Below are positions 10,195 to 22,861 of a DNA stretch of 64,000 nucleotides, piece after piece. Both the position numbers and the translations under genes were made by a program. The notes below the pieces were generated by a model, which saw nothing but the letters and a program-made list of their open reading frames with translations, ran no database searches and was not told the origin of the DNA. The stretch spans positions 806,211,123 to 806,275,122 of the forward strand of contig OY728136.1 of assembly GCA_963277665.1 (NCBI GenBank), written 5' to 3'. Within the stretch, counting starts at the first letter, position 1. Every line of letters starts with the position of its first letter. Source of the stretch: Viscum album (taxonomy: Eukaryota > Streptophyta > Magnoliopsida > Santalales > Viscaceae).

Positions 10195-10730
10195 CCAAGA
10201 TTATGCTACCACTACTGCTGAGGTAGAAGCTCTGAAAGATGTGGTGGCAGGTAATTTAATGGTTTCCTCAAGTTTAGAAAATGCATTATTTGATTCTGGA
10301 TCATCGCATTGTTTCATATCTTCCTAGTTTGATAAGAATATTACATATTTCCAATTTTATTTAACAAGGGAGTTTTTCGGTTAAAAATTCTAAGGGAAGT
10401 ATCATGGAAAAAATGTTTTGTGAATTAGTCCCCATTAGAGCACATAAATGTTCTTTATCTGTGGATCTATTTGTCATACCTATGATTGAATTTGATATAA
10501 TCCTCAGTATGGATTGTCTTTCTGACCATGATGAAAAAATTTATTGTATGAAGATGGAGGTTACTATTTTTGATGATGATGATAAGAAACACCTTATCTT
10601 TAGATTGAAATCATCACCACCAAATTCTTACATAGATCCACCCCCAGTAGATCAACTAAATTCAGTTATAGGGGAGTAAGAGAATGAAAAGACTTTGGGT
10701 GAGGAATGGAATGTTCAAATAGAAGAAGTA
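10195..10730 (+). pseudogene. element 2 aspartic protease
   Basis: A retropepsin-type protease that would cleave the Gag-Pol polyprotein. The active-site motif is intact, NALFDSGSSHCFIS, with Asp at 10292. A TAG at about 10326 follows and the reading frame changes before 10404. In the new frame CSLSVDLFVIPMIEFDIILS matches the C-terminal half of the domain, in which a hydrophobic strand precedes a conserved Asp. The domain continues in frame with reverse transcriptase. The frame change and stops make it inactive. Confidence 0.75.
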
Positions 10731-11700
10731 CCTATTGTAAAAGAATATTTAGATGTGTTTTTAGAAGATTTACCTGGACAACATCCAGAATGAGAAGTTG
10801 AGTTTTCCATTGATTTCATTCATGGATCAAGGCCCATATCGAAGATCCATTATAGAATGGCCACTATGGAATTATTAGAACTAATGAAACAATAAAGGGA
10901 ATTGATTAATAAGGGATTTATTTGCCCTAGTTTTTCTCTATGGGGATCCCCTATAATTTTTGTTAAGAAGAATGATGAATATATGAGGTTATGTATCGAC
11001 TACAGAGAGATAAATTCTATAACAATAATGAACATGTATCACATACCTCACATTGATGATTTATTTGACCAACTGCATGGAGATTAGTACTTTTCAACGA
11101 TTGACCTTCGATCTAGATACCATCAGTAGTGTGTGAAGAATAATTTCATTCTGAATACATTGTTTTGAACCGGGTACGGGCATTATGAGTTTAAAGTAAT
11201 GCCTTTTGGATTGAATAATACACCCTCTGTATTCATGGATCTAATGAATATATTTTTAAAGAAATATCTTGATGATTTTTTGGTGGAATTTATTGGCATT
11301 ATCTTGGTATACTCCAAAAAGCTATGAAGATCATGAAAATCACTTTCACATTATCCTAAAGACTCTGAGAAGATATGAATTATATGGGAAGTTTAGCAAG
11401 TGTGAATTCTGGCTTCAAGAGATATCTTTTCTTGGCCATATTGTCTCTAATGATGGAATCTGTGTTGATCCTTCTATGAACAAGGTGATCCGTGAATCTC
11501 TTGCACTAATGACTATGACTAAGGTATTCAGTTTTATTGGTTTAGCAGGTTATTATCGACGTTTCGTCCAGAATTTTGCTCAGTTGGAAAACCCATTAAC
11601 AAAGCTCACATGTAATGTTGTTAAATTTGTTTGGAAAAAAGAGTGTGAAGAATGTTTCTATGAACTAAATAGAATATTAGTCAATGAATCTATATTGACT
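10731..11700 (+). pseudogene. element 2 reverse transcriptase, catalytic pair lost
   Basis: RNA-directed DNA polymerase of a gypsy element. Readable blocks in order: the linker VKEYLDVFLEDLPGQ, then [67 protein letters not shown] and KFSKCEFWLQEISFLGH. The catalytic Asp-Asp pair normally found before ILVYS is Gly-Ile here (11295-11300), so the enzyme is dead apart from its stops. Stops fall at 10677, about 10790, 10892, 11085, after YHQ (about 11130) and before TGYGHYEF (about 11167). A one-base insertion in the A run at 11316-11320 shifts the frame. The thumb/connection region continues as LAGYYRRFVQNFAQ. Confidence 0.88.
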
Positions 11701-12080
11701 TTACTATCGGGGAATGATGGGTTCGTTATTTATAGTGATGCATTGAAGAAAGGACTTGGTTGTGTCCTTGTGCAAAAAGATAGGGTTATTGCCTATGAAT
11801 CACAACAGTTCAAAATTAATGAGTAAAACCATCCTACTCATGATCTCAAGTTAGCAGCAGTGATCTTGGATTTGAAGATATAGAGACACTACTTCTATAG
11901 TGAAAATGGGATATTTACACTGATCACAAGAGTTTGAGTTATATTTTCTCACAAAAAGAACTCAACATGAGGCAAAGGAGATGGCTTGAATTACTCAAGG
12001 ATTTTGATTGCACGATACAGTACCACCCGGGGATGGAAAATAAGGTGGCATATGCTTTGAGCAGAAACGATCATGGAGTT
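11701..12080 (+). pseudogene. element 2 RNase H
   Basis: RNase H removes the RNA strand during reverse transcription. VIYSDALKKGLGCVL (first catalytic Asp at 11737), HDLKLAAVILDLKI and [16 protein letters not shown] (Asp at 11922) are readable. TAA at 11824 and TAG at about 11881 interrupt the first part, and a 2-base insertion near 11918 returns the frame to that of the following segment. The usual acidic residue just before ALSR near 12050 is Tyr. Confidence 0.8.
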
Positions 12081-13440
12081 TTTAACAATATGAAAATTGA
12101 AAGGGATCCAATTTACATGGATCTAGTGAATATGGACATGGGAATAACCATAAAAGGTGAAACATCAATGCTTTTTCAAATAGTTTCCAAACCATATTTA
12201 CTACAAAGGATTAAAAGTTCTCATACCAATGATGATGAATTTCAAAAGAATATTAAAGAAGTGAATGATGGAAGATTGAGTGACTTTGTGTATGAAGATG
12301 GAATTTTGAAATTTTGGAAGAGACTTTTTAATCTCGATATACCTGATCTAAAAAGGAAATTTTTGGACGATTCCCATAGTTCCAATTTCTCTATACACCA
12401 TGGGAGAACCAAAAGGTATAGATATTTTAAGGAAAATTTTTTGTGGGACAACATGAAGAGGGAGAAGGCTGATTTTGTGTCAAAATGTATTGTTTGTCAA
12501 CAAGTGAAAGCTGGAAGGCAACAACCTGAAGGAGTCATGCATCCTCTTCCCATACCTGAGTGGAAATGGGAAAATATCACGATGGAATTTGTCATGGGAC
12601 TACCAAAGACTCCTAGAAGGAACGATTCAATATGGGTTATTGTTGATCGTCTTACCAAGTCAGCACATTTTTTTCTATAAGAGATGATCTACCACTAGAA
12701 CATCTAGCAGGACTATATATTAATAAAGTTGTGAGACTTCATGGAGTACCCCTATCGACTGTTTCTGATCATAATCCCCATTTAACATCATGATTCTGGA
12801 AGTGTCTTCAGAAGGACTTGGATACTAAACTACATTTGAGCACTGCCTACCACCCTCAAATAGATGGACAATCATAACGGAATATTCAAACATTAGAAGA
12901 CATGTTAAGATATGATCACGTGAAATTTATGATATGTGGGATCAATATTTACCTTTGGTGGGATTTTCCTATAACAATAGCTTCGATTCAAGTATTTGGA
13001 TGGAACCATATGAAGCGTTGTTCGGAAAGAGATGTCACACACCAACCTTTTGGAATGAAGTTTGTGAAATAAAACTCGTCGGCCCAGAACTGGTGGAGGA
13101 AACAATGGAAAAGGTGAATGTAATCCAAAACCACATAAAAGTAGCTCAATGTAGGCAGAAGAACTATGCCAATAATCGAAGGAAAGATTTGGAATTTCAG
13201 GTAGGATTTCATGTTTTCTGGAAGGTATCTCCATGGAAGGGAGTTATACGTTTCGGTATGAAAGGTAAATTGAGTCCCAGGTACATCAGACCTTTCAAAA
13301 TTCTAGAAAGAATTGGTGTTGTAGCTTACCATTTTGCAATGCTGCCAAATCTCTCCAAAGTTCACGATGTGTTCCACGTATCACTGTGGAGAAAATGCAT
13401 GCCTGACCCAACGCATGTACTCACCTATGAAGAATTAGAA
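12081..13440 (+). pseudogene. element 2 integrase, catalytic triad destroyed
   Basis: It would insert element cDNA into the genome. The zinc-binding HHCC domain is visible (His 12375 and 12396 or 12399, CIVC 12486-12497). In the core, the first Asp position ([10 protein letters not shown], 12585) is Glu. The second Asp (TVSDHNP, 12767) is present. The Glu position exactly 36 codons further is a TAA (12875-12877), so the spacing still fits DD35E. A small deletion near 12672 and another near 12920 change frame. From 12934 one long frame carries LPLVGFSYNNS, EALFGKRC and the C-terminal block with FHVFWKVSPWKGV, GKLSPRYIRPFKILERIG and VHDVFHVSLWRK. The long 12934-13542 frame is a fragment, not an independent gene. 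Confidence 0.88.
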
Positions 13441-13650
13441 CTAGAACATGATCTGTCTTATTGTGAAGAAGCCATCAGGATTCCTGATACCATAGAACAA
13501 GTGGTGAGAAACCGGACGAATCATCTTGTAAAAGTTCTATGAAAAAACCATAAGATGGAAGAGGAAACATGGGATCCCAAGGAACTTATGATGAAGAACC
13601 ACACGAGTCCTTTCATGCGGCAGTGTTCTAGAAATTTCAAAGACAAAATT
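13441..13650 (+). pseudogene. element 2 chromodomain-like C-terminal tail
   Basis: After the integrase there is VVRNRTNHLVKVL, a TGA (13540-13542), then KNHKMEEETWDPKELMMKNH, still in frame. This is the layout of the short chromodomain found at the end of Tekay-type chromovirus integrases, which is thought to bind chromatin marks and steer insertion. The stop sits where an aromatic residue is expected. The frame runs on into the polypurine tract, with no spacer. Confidence 0.7.
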
Positions 13651-13668
13651 ATTTTAAGGAGTGGAGAA
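13651..13668 (+). other. polypurine tract of element 2
   Basis: ATTTTAAGGAGTGGAGAA directly before the 3' LTR start TGTAACACC. Confidence 0.8.
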
Positions 13669-15215
13669 TGTAACACCACAAGCTTCTACGGTACGCTTCT
13701 CTTTGAATAACACAATAGCGTGTGTTGTACGCAACTTCGAGTTTTAACACACATCACAAACAATCAAACTAGCCCTTATGAATAATAATAACAAATTTTT
13801 GAAATTTTATAAATTTTATCTTTCATAATGGACTTCATTTTAGGATTCGGAATATCGAAATTAGCTTAAGGTGAATTTTTTGTATTTTTTTTTAAAACAT
13901 TCAATTTTTGATGACTAATAAAAAAACACTAAGTTATAGTTTAAAACCAATTTTTTTAAAATAAATATTTGTTTTATTTAAAATTAATTAAGGTAAAAAT
14001 ATATTCATAATATCTATATAATTTCAATGTAATTCATTTGAGTTAGTTTAGAATAAGTTTAGATATATTAAAATTTTATTGAAATTTTCACCGTCTTTTA
14101 CCCACCTCCTTGGAGAACATGCAAATTCAGATAAAACTTAATTTTACCACTAATATGAGTGATATTTTAAAAATAAGAGACACATAGTTAATATAAAGGA
14201 GTAAAATGTTGTTCAATAAGATAAAAATAATTTTTGGTGAATATTAACTTTTTACTTTTATTTAACACAGTTAAAAGTAAATATTGTAATTAAGGGTAAA
14301 AATGATTTTAATATTACCATATCAAAAGTAATATTTCTATTGGACAAGTGTATCTCGGCCGAAAACAACATTATGAATAAAATATTATCATTTAGGTCCC
14401 CTTGGATTAGATTAGGAAATCTATTATTATTTAATTCAAAGAAGAGTTAAAAGAGTTAAAATCAATGTTTAATTACTAAAATATTTTTAATATAGGGTTA
14501 TACATAAGATAAATTCTATTGTAAATAATAATTAGAAAGACGATAATATTTCCTACATCATGTTATTTTATTTATAAATTTTATACATTAAATTTTTTAA
14601 GTTATTTATAACACAATAGTGATGAAGTAATTACCTAATTAATGAAATATTAAAATATTTGATATTATAAATATCCAAATAAATGTAAACTGAGACTTTT
14701 TATGAATTATAATAATTTTATAGGATAATATGAAATATTAGTATTGGTTATATGAACTTGTTTCGAATTAAAAATGCTTTTATGAATTTATCAAAAACAA
14801 AATACACAATAGTGACAAAATTGGCATAAAAGAGTTTTTAAAACAAATATTATATTATTAATTGATATTAAATTACTAAAAATCAAAGAATCTGCCAAAG
14901 AAATTATATAATGATAGGTGTATCATTAATGGACCACTTGGGGATATTTTCTTTTTTATATAGTATGTTTATTAACTATGTAATATAAAAATACAAAGTG
15001 ACATGGTAACTGTCATACTAATTAATTGAGAGTAAAAACTAAAAGATATGATTAATAATGTGACCCAAACCTGTCTAAAACCTATTTTTTGAGTTGTTTT
15101 ATGCCTATACCATCCTTATAATTTTAATAATCCACTTTGGAGCTATTATAAACTGAGTAATAATTTATTATAAAATAATATCTCAATCTTTTCAAATGGT
15201 GCCCCTCACCCCTCT

Positions 15216-15225
15216 TATAAAAGGG
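15216..15225 (+). promoter_or_regulatory. TATA box of LTR C
   Basis: TATAAAAGGG, 1547 bp from the LTR start, preceded by CTCACCCCTCT as in LTR B. Confidence 0.75.
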
Positions 15226-15560
15226 TACTCCCCCTTCTCTCAAATTCATACCATCAATGCCTTTTGGATTGGACAAAATATTCCCAATTACCCTCTAAAA
15301 TATCCTCCCTTCATCCTAGAGGCCATAATTTAGTCAGAAAGCCAACATAAAGAGCCCTTTTGATCAAATCAAATGGAAGAACCCGAAGAAGAGGTAATGT
15401 TTTCACCACCCTCTTTCAAGTTCCTTTCTTCTTCAACTTCTTCTTTATTTGTTATTCCCATTATAAAATAATAACTCCAGTATATTATATATAATGTGAT
15501 GTTATTATAAATATCATACAACCATATTCAGTATTATATTCATCCTTTGATTTACATGTC

Positions 15561-15805
15561 ACCATCCGTGCATACGTACGGCTTACCGTCTCCACATCGT
15601 GGTGTAATTGTTATTCAATAAATTATTATTTGGAAAGGTATAATAATGATATGTAATTCATGTAAATAAAAAATATAACATGATAATGATTCTGTATATA
15701 TGATATATCATCCAATTATATATTATTTTAATATCAAAAGAATGATATTGTCGCTTGTGCGTACGTACGGACTACCGTCTCCAAGAACTCGAGGAGATTC
15801 ATTCC
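15561..15805 (+). repeat. two CpG-rich modules of LTR C
   Basis: Modules at 15561-15610 (GTGCATACGTACGGCTTACC) and 15749-15805 (GTGCGTACGTACGGACTACC), same order and spacing as in LTR B. Confidence 0.65.
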
Positions 15806-17394
15806 CCATCGTATCCATTCCAGACTAATTCTCATTTAATGAATAAAAATAATGTTTAAGGAATTGATATCATTTTGGATAACAATATGATAAACCTATC
15901 TGCAAAAACATGGCTTATGTAACAAAAAATATACAAGAAAATGAGTATGTTAACACCCGAAATAACGATAATACTAAGATATTATTAACAATGAAATGTT
16001 AAAATATCATATATGATATAATGTTAATTTAAATGATTCATGTATAATTTAATAACAATTGTTTCACCATTATACAAGATTTTATCCTACCCTCAACCAA
16101 GGAAGAGTACAAGGTATGGGTTTGTATCACAATCTCTTCATTATCTGAGGTTGTGTATACGTAATTATCTACTGGGACCTCTTTATCATCAACATCCATG
16201 TTTCTTAAAAATGAATTTCAAATATTTATTACTATTTTATAGACTATGGGTTAATGTAATTTTTACCCTTGTTGAATTTTTATAAGATGTTTATAAAGGA
16301 ATATTCCTGTTGCTTTCCAAATATGGTTCTTTTTATCCTTTTCGACAACATTAAGGTAAGAATGTCTTTTTTTAACCTATACAGAAGGTGCGGAAATTTT
16401 ACGCCTTTATTAAATCTTAGAAGATTCCCTTAAAATATTATAATAATATTTTCAATGTAAATGTTTTATTTTACAATTATGTGGATTTTAAATGATTTCA
16501 CGAAAAGAGATATTTCTCTCAAATAGTTTTGATTTCATCTATGTCAACATCATTTGATTGATTTTAATATTATTTGAAGTTTATTTATTATGATACAAAA
16601 CATGAATATTGTATTGAAGGTTTTGTGATATGTTTGACTATATATATATTATTTTTATAACATTCATGGTTTATGGAGAATGTATTGATATTTCGTATTC
16701 TAGTTTTAATACGAATGTTTATGTTATGTTTAATCATATTTATATGAGGAATGCATTGGACGTAATAATTGATGGGTAGAGCCCACTATATCTTCTCGGT
16801 GAATCGGTAGGTCTCATAAGACAAACTAGTGACATGGCACAAGGCCTTGATAAAATCTTTTTTAGTCTTCTCACAAGGCCTTGACTATGTGGTTATGATA
16901 GTATGGCATGATGAATTCCTTCAATATGAAAGTGGTTATTGATATTGTATGTTATTATTCGACTATTATAATATCCATGTGAATAAGTAAATGGAATTAT
17001 TTCATTTTATCTTTTCCATATTATGCTGTAGTTCATGTTTAAAAGTCTTTTGTTTTAGTTATACATTGCCTTAAATGTTTATGCCGATTTATGAAAGTTT
17101 CGGCTATATTGTTATCCTTACTGTGCATTTGAGATCACCCCTTTCAATGTTTTCTTCCAAGGATGTGAAGAAGTATCTTATGAATGACCTACAATGATAT
17201 TATAAGAGGATATAAGTATATAGACATGATGTTGTTGTAGTTTTCACTTTATGATGTAATGTAAACTTTATGAATGTATCTAGTTATTCCAAAACTACTA
17301 AACTAATCTGTCTTTAGAGACTTGATATTTTGTGATAATGCCAATGTTATGTAATAATTCACCAACTCTAGGTAACTGGGGTCGGGGAGTTACA

Positions 17395-18549
17395 TGTAAA
17401 AAATATTTTATTCAATATTTTATAGATAAATTTTACATATAACCATAATCAATATTGGTTTTAGTAATTTATTGAGGGGAAATGGTGTTCTAACATATAA
17501 AAATATATTCATAAAAAGTGAATTTACTTATTTTCAAATAACCCACACATTAATTGATAGCTAATTGATGACAATAGATTCATTTTATATACATTTATAA
17601 ATTATAATATAATATTTTAGTTAATATAATTTTGAATTTCCATTCCAGCATCGATGAAATAAATATAATTATATTTCAATAAAAATATTAATAGTATATT
17701 GATGTTATTTAAAACCCAGTTTTGTAAGTGACAAAAGATATCAAAATAACTCATCATTTTGGGTAACACAAGAAAAACACAATGTTCCATTTAACTAAAG
17801 ATAATATCTATGTTTTCTAAAGAACATCCTTACCTTTTGGTTGTGTATAATGAAAAAATAACTTAATGTTCTTATAAAACAATTGTTATATTCGGTGTTT
17901 TATAAAATGAAAAATATTGAAAATATTAAATTAATTACAAATAATATTTATTTTAAAACATCTCAGTGTGGTATGATACCCAATATAATAACTATTTAAT
18001 GTTTTTATGGTTGTTATTATGGAATTTGGATAGATATTCAAGGAAAATATTTCATTATAAGTGTGAAGAAAAGAATAGATGAGGATTCCTTTTTAATCGA
18101 GGGACAAACAATTTAGTTATTTCAAAGGTAATTAATTAATATAAATTATCTTTCCATTTATGATAAATGATAATTTATAATAATAAAAAATTATATCATA
18201 ATTATCTTATATCCACTCATAAAATAAAATAAATCGAAGATTGTATTTGTTTTACACTTTTTTATTAAACTAGTGTTTACACTTTTGGATGATTAATGTG
18301 ATAATAACTTTTTGAATATTTTATATTCAATATAGTTACATTTGATGTAATATTTTATAATAAATGGATCATGTATGATATTTTAATCAATATTCCAGTC
18401 CCCTTACTAATGATGGGTTTTTTTGGGAATTTAAATTTTGTTTTAAAATATAATTATTTTATAATATCATTAATATAAAATTTAGTAAAAAATTTCTAAT
18501 TAAGAATTTAAAATACTAATGAAAATATGAGACTAAAAAATAATAATTT
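17395..18549. other. unassigned AT-rich DNA after element 2
   Basis: No frame, no RNA gene and no clear match to other parts of the window. It is presumably part of the DNA into which element 2 inserted. Confidence 0.4.
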
Positions 18550-20169
18550 CATACATAGTATAAGGACCACATGTGACATTCATGGACACTGAGATATATG
18601 GTGTTAGGGATAAATAGTGTATCCAACTTTTTATGAGATTTTACATTCTTATATTTAACCAATGCACTATTGAACATATTCTCTGGATAATATGAATGTA
18701 TACAATGTTTCCTCTTAAATATTTTATAGACATGAAAAGTAGATTAAAAAGTGAAATAATAATAAATATATTTTTATGTTGTTTATATCTATGACCCATT
18801 ACGTTTTTTGATCATCATGTGGGTTATAATGATATTAACTTATTACTTTAGAATTTCAATGATTATAAAGACATGGGATTCGAATAAATTTTCAATGTGG
18901 GAACATATCAAAAATCATAACTGAGAGGTGTAATTTAAACTACTTCAACTAGTCTTCAGTGGCGTTGTTTACACTATCACCACTAGTTCATTATAAATAT
19001 TTAATAAGCACATCAAAAAAGATCTCTCTACTACACTGGATAACCTTGCATCTATTGAGTATTCTTATTTCATTGTTTATGGAAATAAAATTACAGAATA
19101 AGAAAACTATTTTATGCATTCCTCCATCATTCTCTTTAATATTCACCTACTATTTTCAATATAACCTACTGAGAATTGATCAATATATAATAGTTTAATT
19201 ATTCCTATATTTATGAAAAAACCAGTTATATACTCAATATTTGATTATATTATAAGCCTCAATTATTTATTGGTGTTGTGTAAAAAAACATATAAAATAG
19301 TATATGAAATAAAAATACATAATCTACTTGAAATAAACTACACTTATGGAATATGCCTCATAGAGTCCAAAAACCTAGAACATTCATTTATTTTCATTAT
19401 TGTTATGTTTTTATGTTATTTTCATTAGGCATACACATGCATACTTTGTCCATTATCCTCTTCTATTACTTCATTTCACTCACAATAACTTTCTAAATTC
19501 CTTCTCTACATTTATATTAGTATCATTATAAAATCCATTTATTTCTAAACAACATCTTCATAAAAAAATTCATGTTTTCTTGGTGAATCGTGAAAACTGT
19601 AACACACACAAACTCCCACTTTATTTCTTCTTATGCAGACCATGTTTCAGTAAATTACTCCAACAATGATTGGGGTGGAATTAGATAAGATTCTCACAAA
19701 ACATAATGGTTTGAAATGATAGTTATCTATCTTATTAATGAAAAAGATGGGATTATGGTGATATTGTAGTCACTTGAAGAAACTAGTTTCTTCATAAACA
19801 AAGACTAATGTGTTATGTACACAATTCATATATATCTAGATTCCTCTTTCATGAAAGAAAAATGCTTCAATAACCAGTTTCTTCACAAAATACCATGAGT
19901 CACATTTCTGATATCACTATATTGTAATGGAACCTTATTCTTTAAGGAGAATAAAGAGCGTGGAATACACATGTTAAAGACCCATGGGATATTTTTTTCT
20001 TCACAAAGGCAATAAAGCCTCATGAATCTTAATCCGTTAAAAACCATGTTTCATTGTGATTTATTTTTGATTTAAATGTATCACTATCATTTTTTTTGAA
20101 AAAAGTAGCCTCTCATGTTGAGGGTCTGGAATATATATTGGTAAATATTCATTTCCAAACACCACCCTA
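18550..20169. repeat. repeat X, left half
   Basis: It resembles repeat Y from about 59080 on. For example TTAGGGATAAATAGTGTATCC at 18573 matches the area of 59095, and AACAAACTCCCACTTTATTTCTTCTTATG-like sequence near 19610 matches 60115. It ends where element 3 begins. About 350-400 bp near 19660-20050 has no counterpart in Y. Class and strand are unknown; no coding domain is recognised. The frames 18959-19198 and 19213-19428 look accidental. Confidence 0.5.
19776..19793. repeat. 18-bp perfect palindrome
   Basis: GAAGAAACTAGTTTCTTC is its own reverse complement. It lies in the part of X that is absent from Y. It could be a hairpin or chance. Confidence 0.5.
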
Positions 20170-22847
20170 TGTAACGAATTGAACATTTCAAAATAAAATT
20201 ATCGTACAAGTGTAATTAAATTTATTATTATATATTATAAACATGTAAATAAAATGAACTTTTTAGTTTTTATTATATCATATAAAAATTAAAATAATGT
20301 TTTTATCAATATTTTTAATCATATTAGATATTTATTATGGATTATATTAATAATATTTATAGGGTTTTAACTAATCCAATTAACACAAAAAAGGAAGTGA
20401 TGGCCTCAAGATGTATGATCATAACATATGAAGAATGTTTATTAGTGATTACAAGGCAGATTGAATTGATGTGCTTATTTACATAACTAATCCCAAGATG
20501 ATATCCAACTACGTAAGTAATAGAAAAAGCATTTATTGGAGAAGTTCAAGCTCATAGATATCACTATACAAACCATATACATTTATCAACCCCCTAAATG
20601 TATCACTGGAATAGATCATACTCATAGGGAATTTCATGTTTTATTAATTGGATAGTTTTCAAGACTATACTAAAATGAATATATATATATTATTGAATAA
20701 TGAATACATTTTTATTTTATTATTGTTTCCTATTTTATTATTATATTTATTCAAAAAAAATTATATTTTTAGGTAATATTGAAATTCAATAAATAAATTT
20801 ATGGATTAATGAGTTTTTTAAGTAGATTGTATTTTTTTAAAATATTATTACTAAATAATTTTTGTTAAATATATATTTTCATAGAATTTTTATTACGTTA
20901 GATGAAATTTTTATAGTGGTTGAAAAAAATTGTTATTGTAAAAAAACACAAATTTTTTAAATAAATGCACATTATTATTTTAAAATTGAAAACACAAATA
21001 TTTATAAAATTATTTTCATAATATAAATATTTATTGGCAATTATAACTTTGAAATTATCCAAGGGTGAATTTTTAATTATTTTTTGAGAAAACCAATTTT
21101 TTGAATACCATGTAAATATGTTATAAATATAAAGCATGTATTATGACATCATGATAATGATAAAATGATGTAATAAATACTATAAAGGGAATAAATTAAG
21201 TAATATATATTTTCTCATTAAAATAAGTTATTTATACATTTATTATAATAATTTTACAAATCGTTTATGAATCCTCCAAAACCTATAATATATTTGAAGC
21301 CTTCAAAAGTCCATTCATTATCGAACATTACTAAATTACACATCAAAAGGGTATCATTTTAATAGTCTAGGACCATAAAATAATTAAATAATAAAAACCA
21401 ATCATATTTTGAAAAATTATTGTAAAAACCCATGGTAATGTTTTAATGTTTTAATTTTTTATTATATAGAGTCCAAAAACTATGTTTGAGAAATCTCAAT
21501 GAATTCCCCCATCACATGTTTTATTAACAAACACAATATCTAATTTATATACACTCAATATAATTGAATGACATATTTAATTTTTTCATCCATCTTTTTA
21601 AAAAACTCAAGGATCCCACAATTTATCATGAATCTCTTAACAAGATTTTTGAGTACAATATCAAGGCTCGGGATCTCTTACTCTCTTTTTTATGAAACTA
21701 TTTTAGGTTGTGCCCCTTTATTTCCAATTGATGTTGTTAATATTTGTTCTTACATTTAACCCTAACATTAAATGTGATATATAAATTATGATTGAAACAG
21801 TTCACCCTCATTAATCATTCCCATTAAACATTACGTACATATGTCACCATAATGAAATTTATTATGTGATCCTATTTATCACCTCTTTATTCAATTATAT
21901 TCTTTATCATATATCGTTTATAGTAAATTCACAATGTTATGATATATTCATAAATATTTATATTACATTAAATATTATGTCCAAATATTATGCTAACCAA
22001 TTCACTCTCATTATTCCATTCAATGATCATTTATACTCCCCCGTTATGCAATCAAATTTACAGTATGATTTTTCCATGCTTAAAAAATATGTAATGAATA
22101 CCCATTCCCATTTACTATGAAGGGTGTTCAAATTAATGAACATATACATTATTTATTGGATAATTAAAAATATTTATTCAACACAATTAAATTTTGGAAT
22201 ATTATGTGATGAGGAATGAATAATTTTTGTATGTTCATTGTTTCACACATAAGGATTGTACTGAAATGAAAGTGATGGGTGAATCCAAAATTATATAACG
22301 CCTTAATGAATTGGGTATTGTTTTTGACTCATGAGACTTCATGTAATGGATTATGGAGTGATCATAATCTATCAAGGGACTTTTTACATCATTATTTTAA
22401 TGTACATATCATTGAAAAATGTTTTTGATTCATTTTTTATGTTGTTTCAACATTTCCTATGTTTACTTTATGATTATTATCTAATTTCATTCTTCCATAT
22501 TCATGTTTATTATCGATGGACTTTATTGTGGCTCATTGATACTACCAATATATTAAATATAATATTTTATTTATTTTGTGACATGTTTTATACCATACCA
22601 TGATTTATAGGCCACCCCTTTCTTATGTATTTCATTAGGTTATACCATCCAGTTTTAAAAAATGATATAATAATATGTACATGTGAAGGTAAGTTTAAAA
22701 TATTTTATTTCATACAGTATTATTTGATATTATTTAATGTACCTAATTCATAAAGATAATAAACTTCTCAGTCTTCTGGGTTGTATTATTTTTAATCATA
22801 TTTGTTAAATGACTAAATAATGTGTAATAAAAATCAATTTTGTAATA
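20170..22847 (+). mobile_element. 5' LTR of element 3 (2.7 kb)
   Basis: It starts TGTAACGAATTGAAC and ends just before the primer-binding site. It pairs with 26748-29399 throughout: TGATGGCCTCAAGATGT at 20400 against TGATGGCCTCAAAATGT at 26962, a TATATAGAGTCC block at 21464 against 28014, and ATTTATACTCCCCCGTTATG at 22028 against 28583. A weak TATA candidate lies at about 21462. Frames 21568-21759, 21866-22120 and 22331-22603 lie inside it and are not genes. Confidence 0.78.
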
Positions 22848-22849
22848 TT

Positions 22850-22861
22850 TGGTATCAAATG
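22850..22861 (+). other. decayed primer-binding site of element 3
   Basis: TGGTATCAAATG, followed by AAATGTTTAGTTA. The equivalent place in element 2 reads TGGTATCAGAGA followed by AAGTTTAGTA. It is therefore the same initiator-Met tRNA site with a few changes. Confidence 0.65.

Larger units (their letters stand above)
6027..17394 (+). mobile_element. element 2: Ty3/gypsy chromovirus (Tekay/Del-like), nearly complete but dead
   Basis: Parts in order: 5' LTR remainder (6027-8656), initiator-Met tRNA primer-binding site (8659), gag (9158), protease, reverse transcriptase, RNase H, integrase, chromodomain-like tail, polypurine tract (13651) and 3' LTR (13669-17394). The LTRs start TGTAAC and end (G/A)TTACA. 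The first ~1.1 kb of the 5' LTR is absent because element 1 is inserted at 6026/6027; that piece should lie left of the window beyond element 1's other LTR. The bases after the 3' LTR are TGTAA, a possible target duplication that cannot be checked here. Confidence 0.85.
13669..17394 (+). mobile_element. LTR C: complete 3' LTR of element 2 (3726 bp)
   Basis: It starts TGTAACACC after the polypurine tract and ends GGGGAGTTACA, giving the 6-bp terminal inverted repeat TGTAAC/GTTACA. It is colinear with LTR B from about 14770 on and, more loosely, with LTR A. The TATA box is at 15216 and CpG modules are at 15561-15610 and 15749-15805. The 36-nt micro-exon equivalent is at 16078-16113, where the upstream acceptor AG has become AA. 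A final acceptor-like TTTTCTTCCAAG ends at 17161. The small frame 16040-16285 spans these signals and is not a gene. Confidence 0.88.

Noticed and set aside
11269..11826. 185-codon frame as an independent gene starting MMIFWW
   Set aside because: The first residues are an out-of-frame reading of the RT catalytic region; the true relation is a frameshift at 11316-11320 within pol.
12905..13234. 109-codon minus-strand frame
   Set aside because: It is antisense to the well-supported integrase frame and shows no domain of its own.
22331..22603. 90-codon hydrophobic frame
   Set aside because: It lies inside the 5' LTR of element 3 and is not preserved in the paired 3' LTR near 28900-29150.
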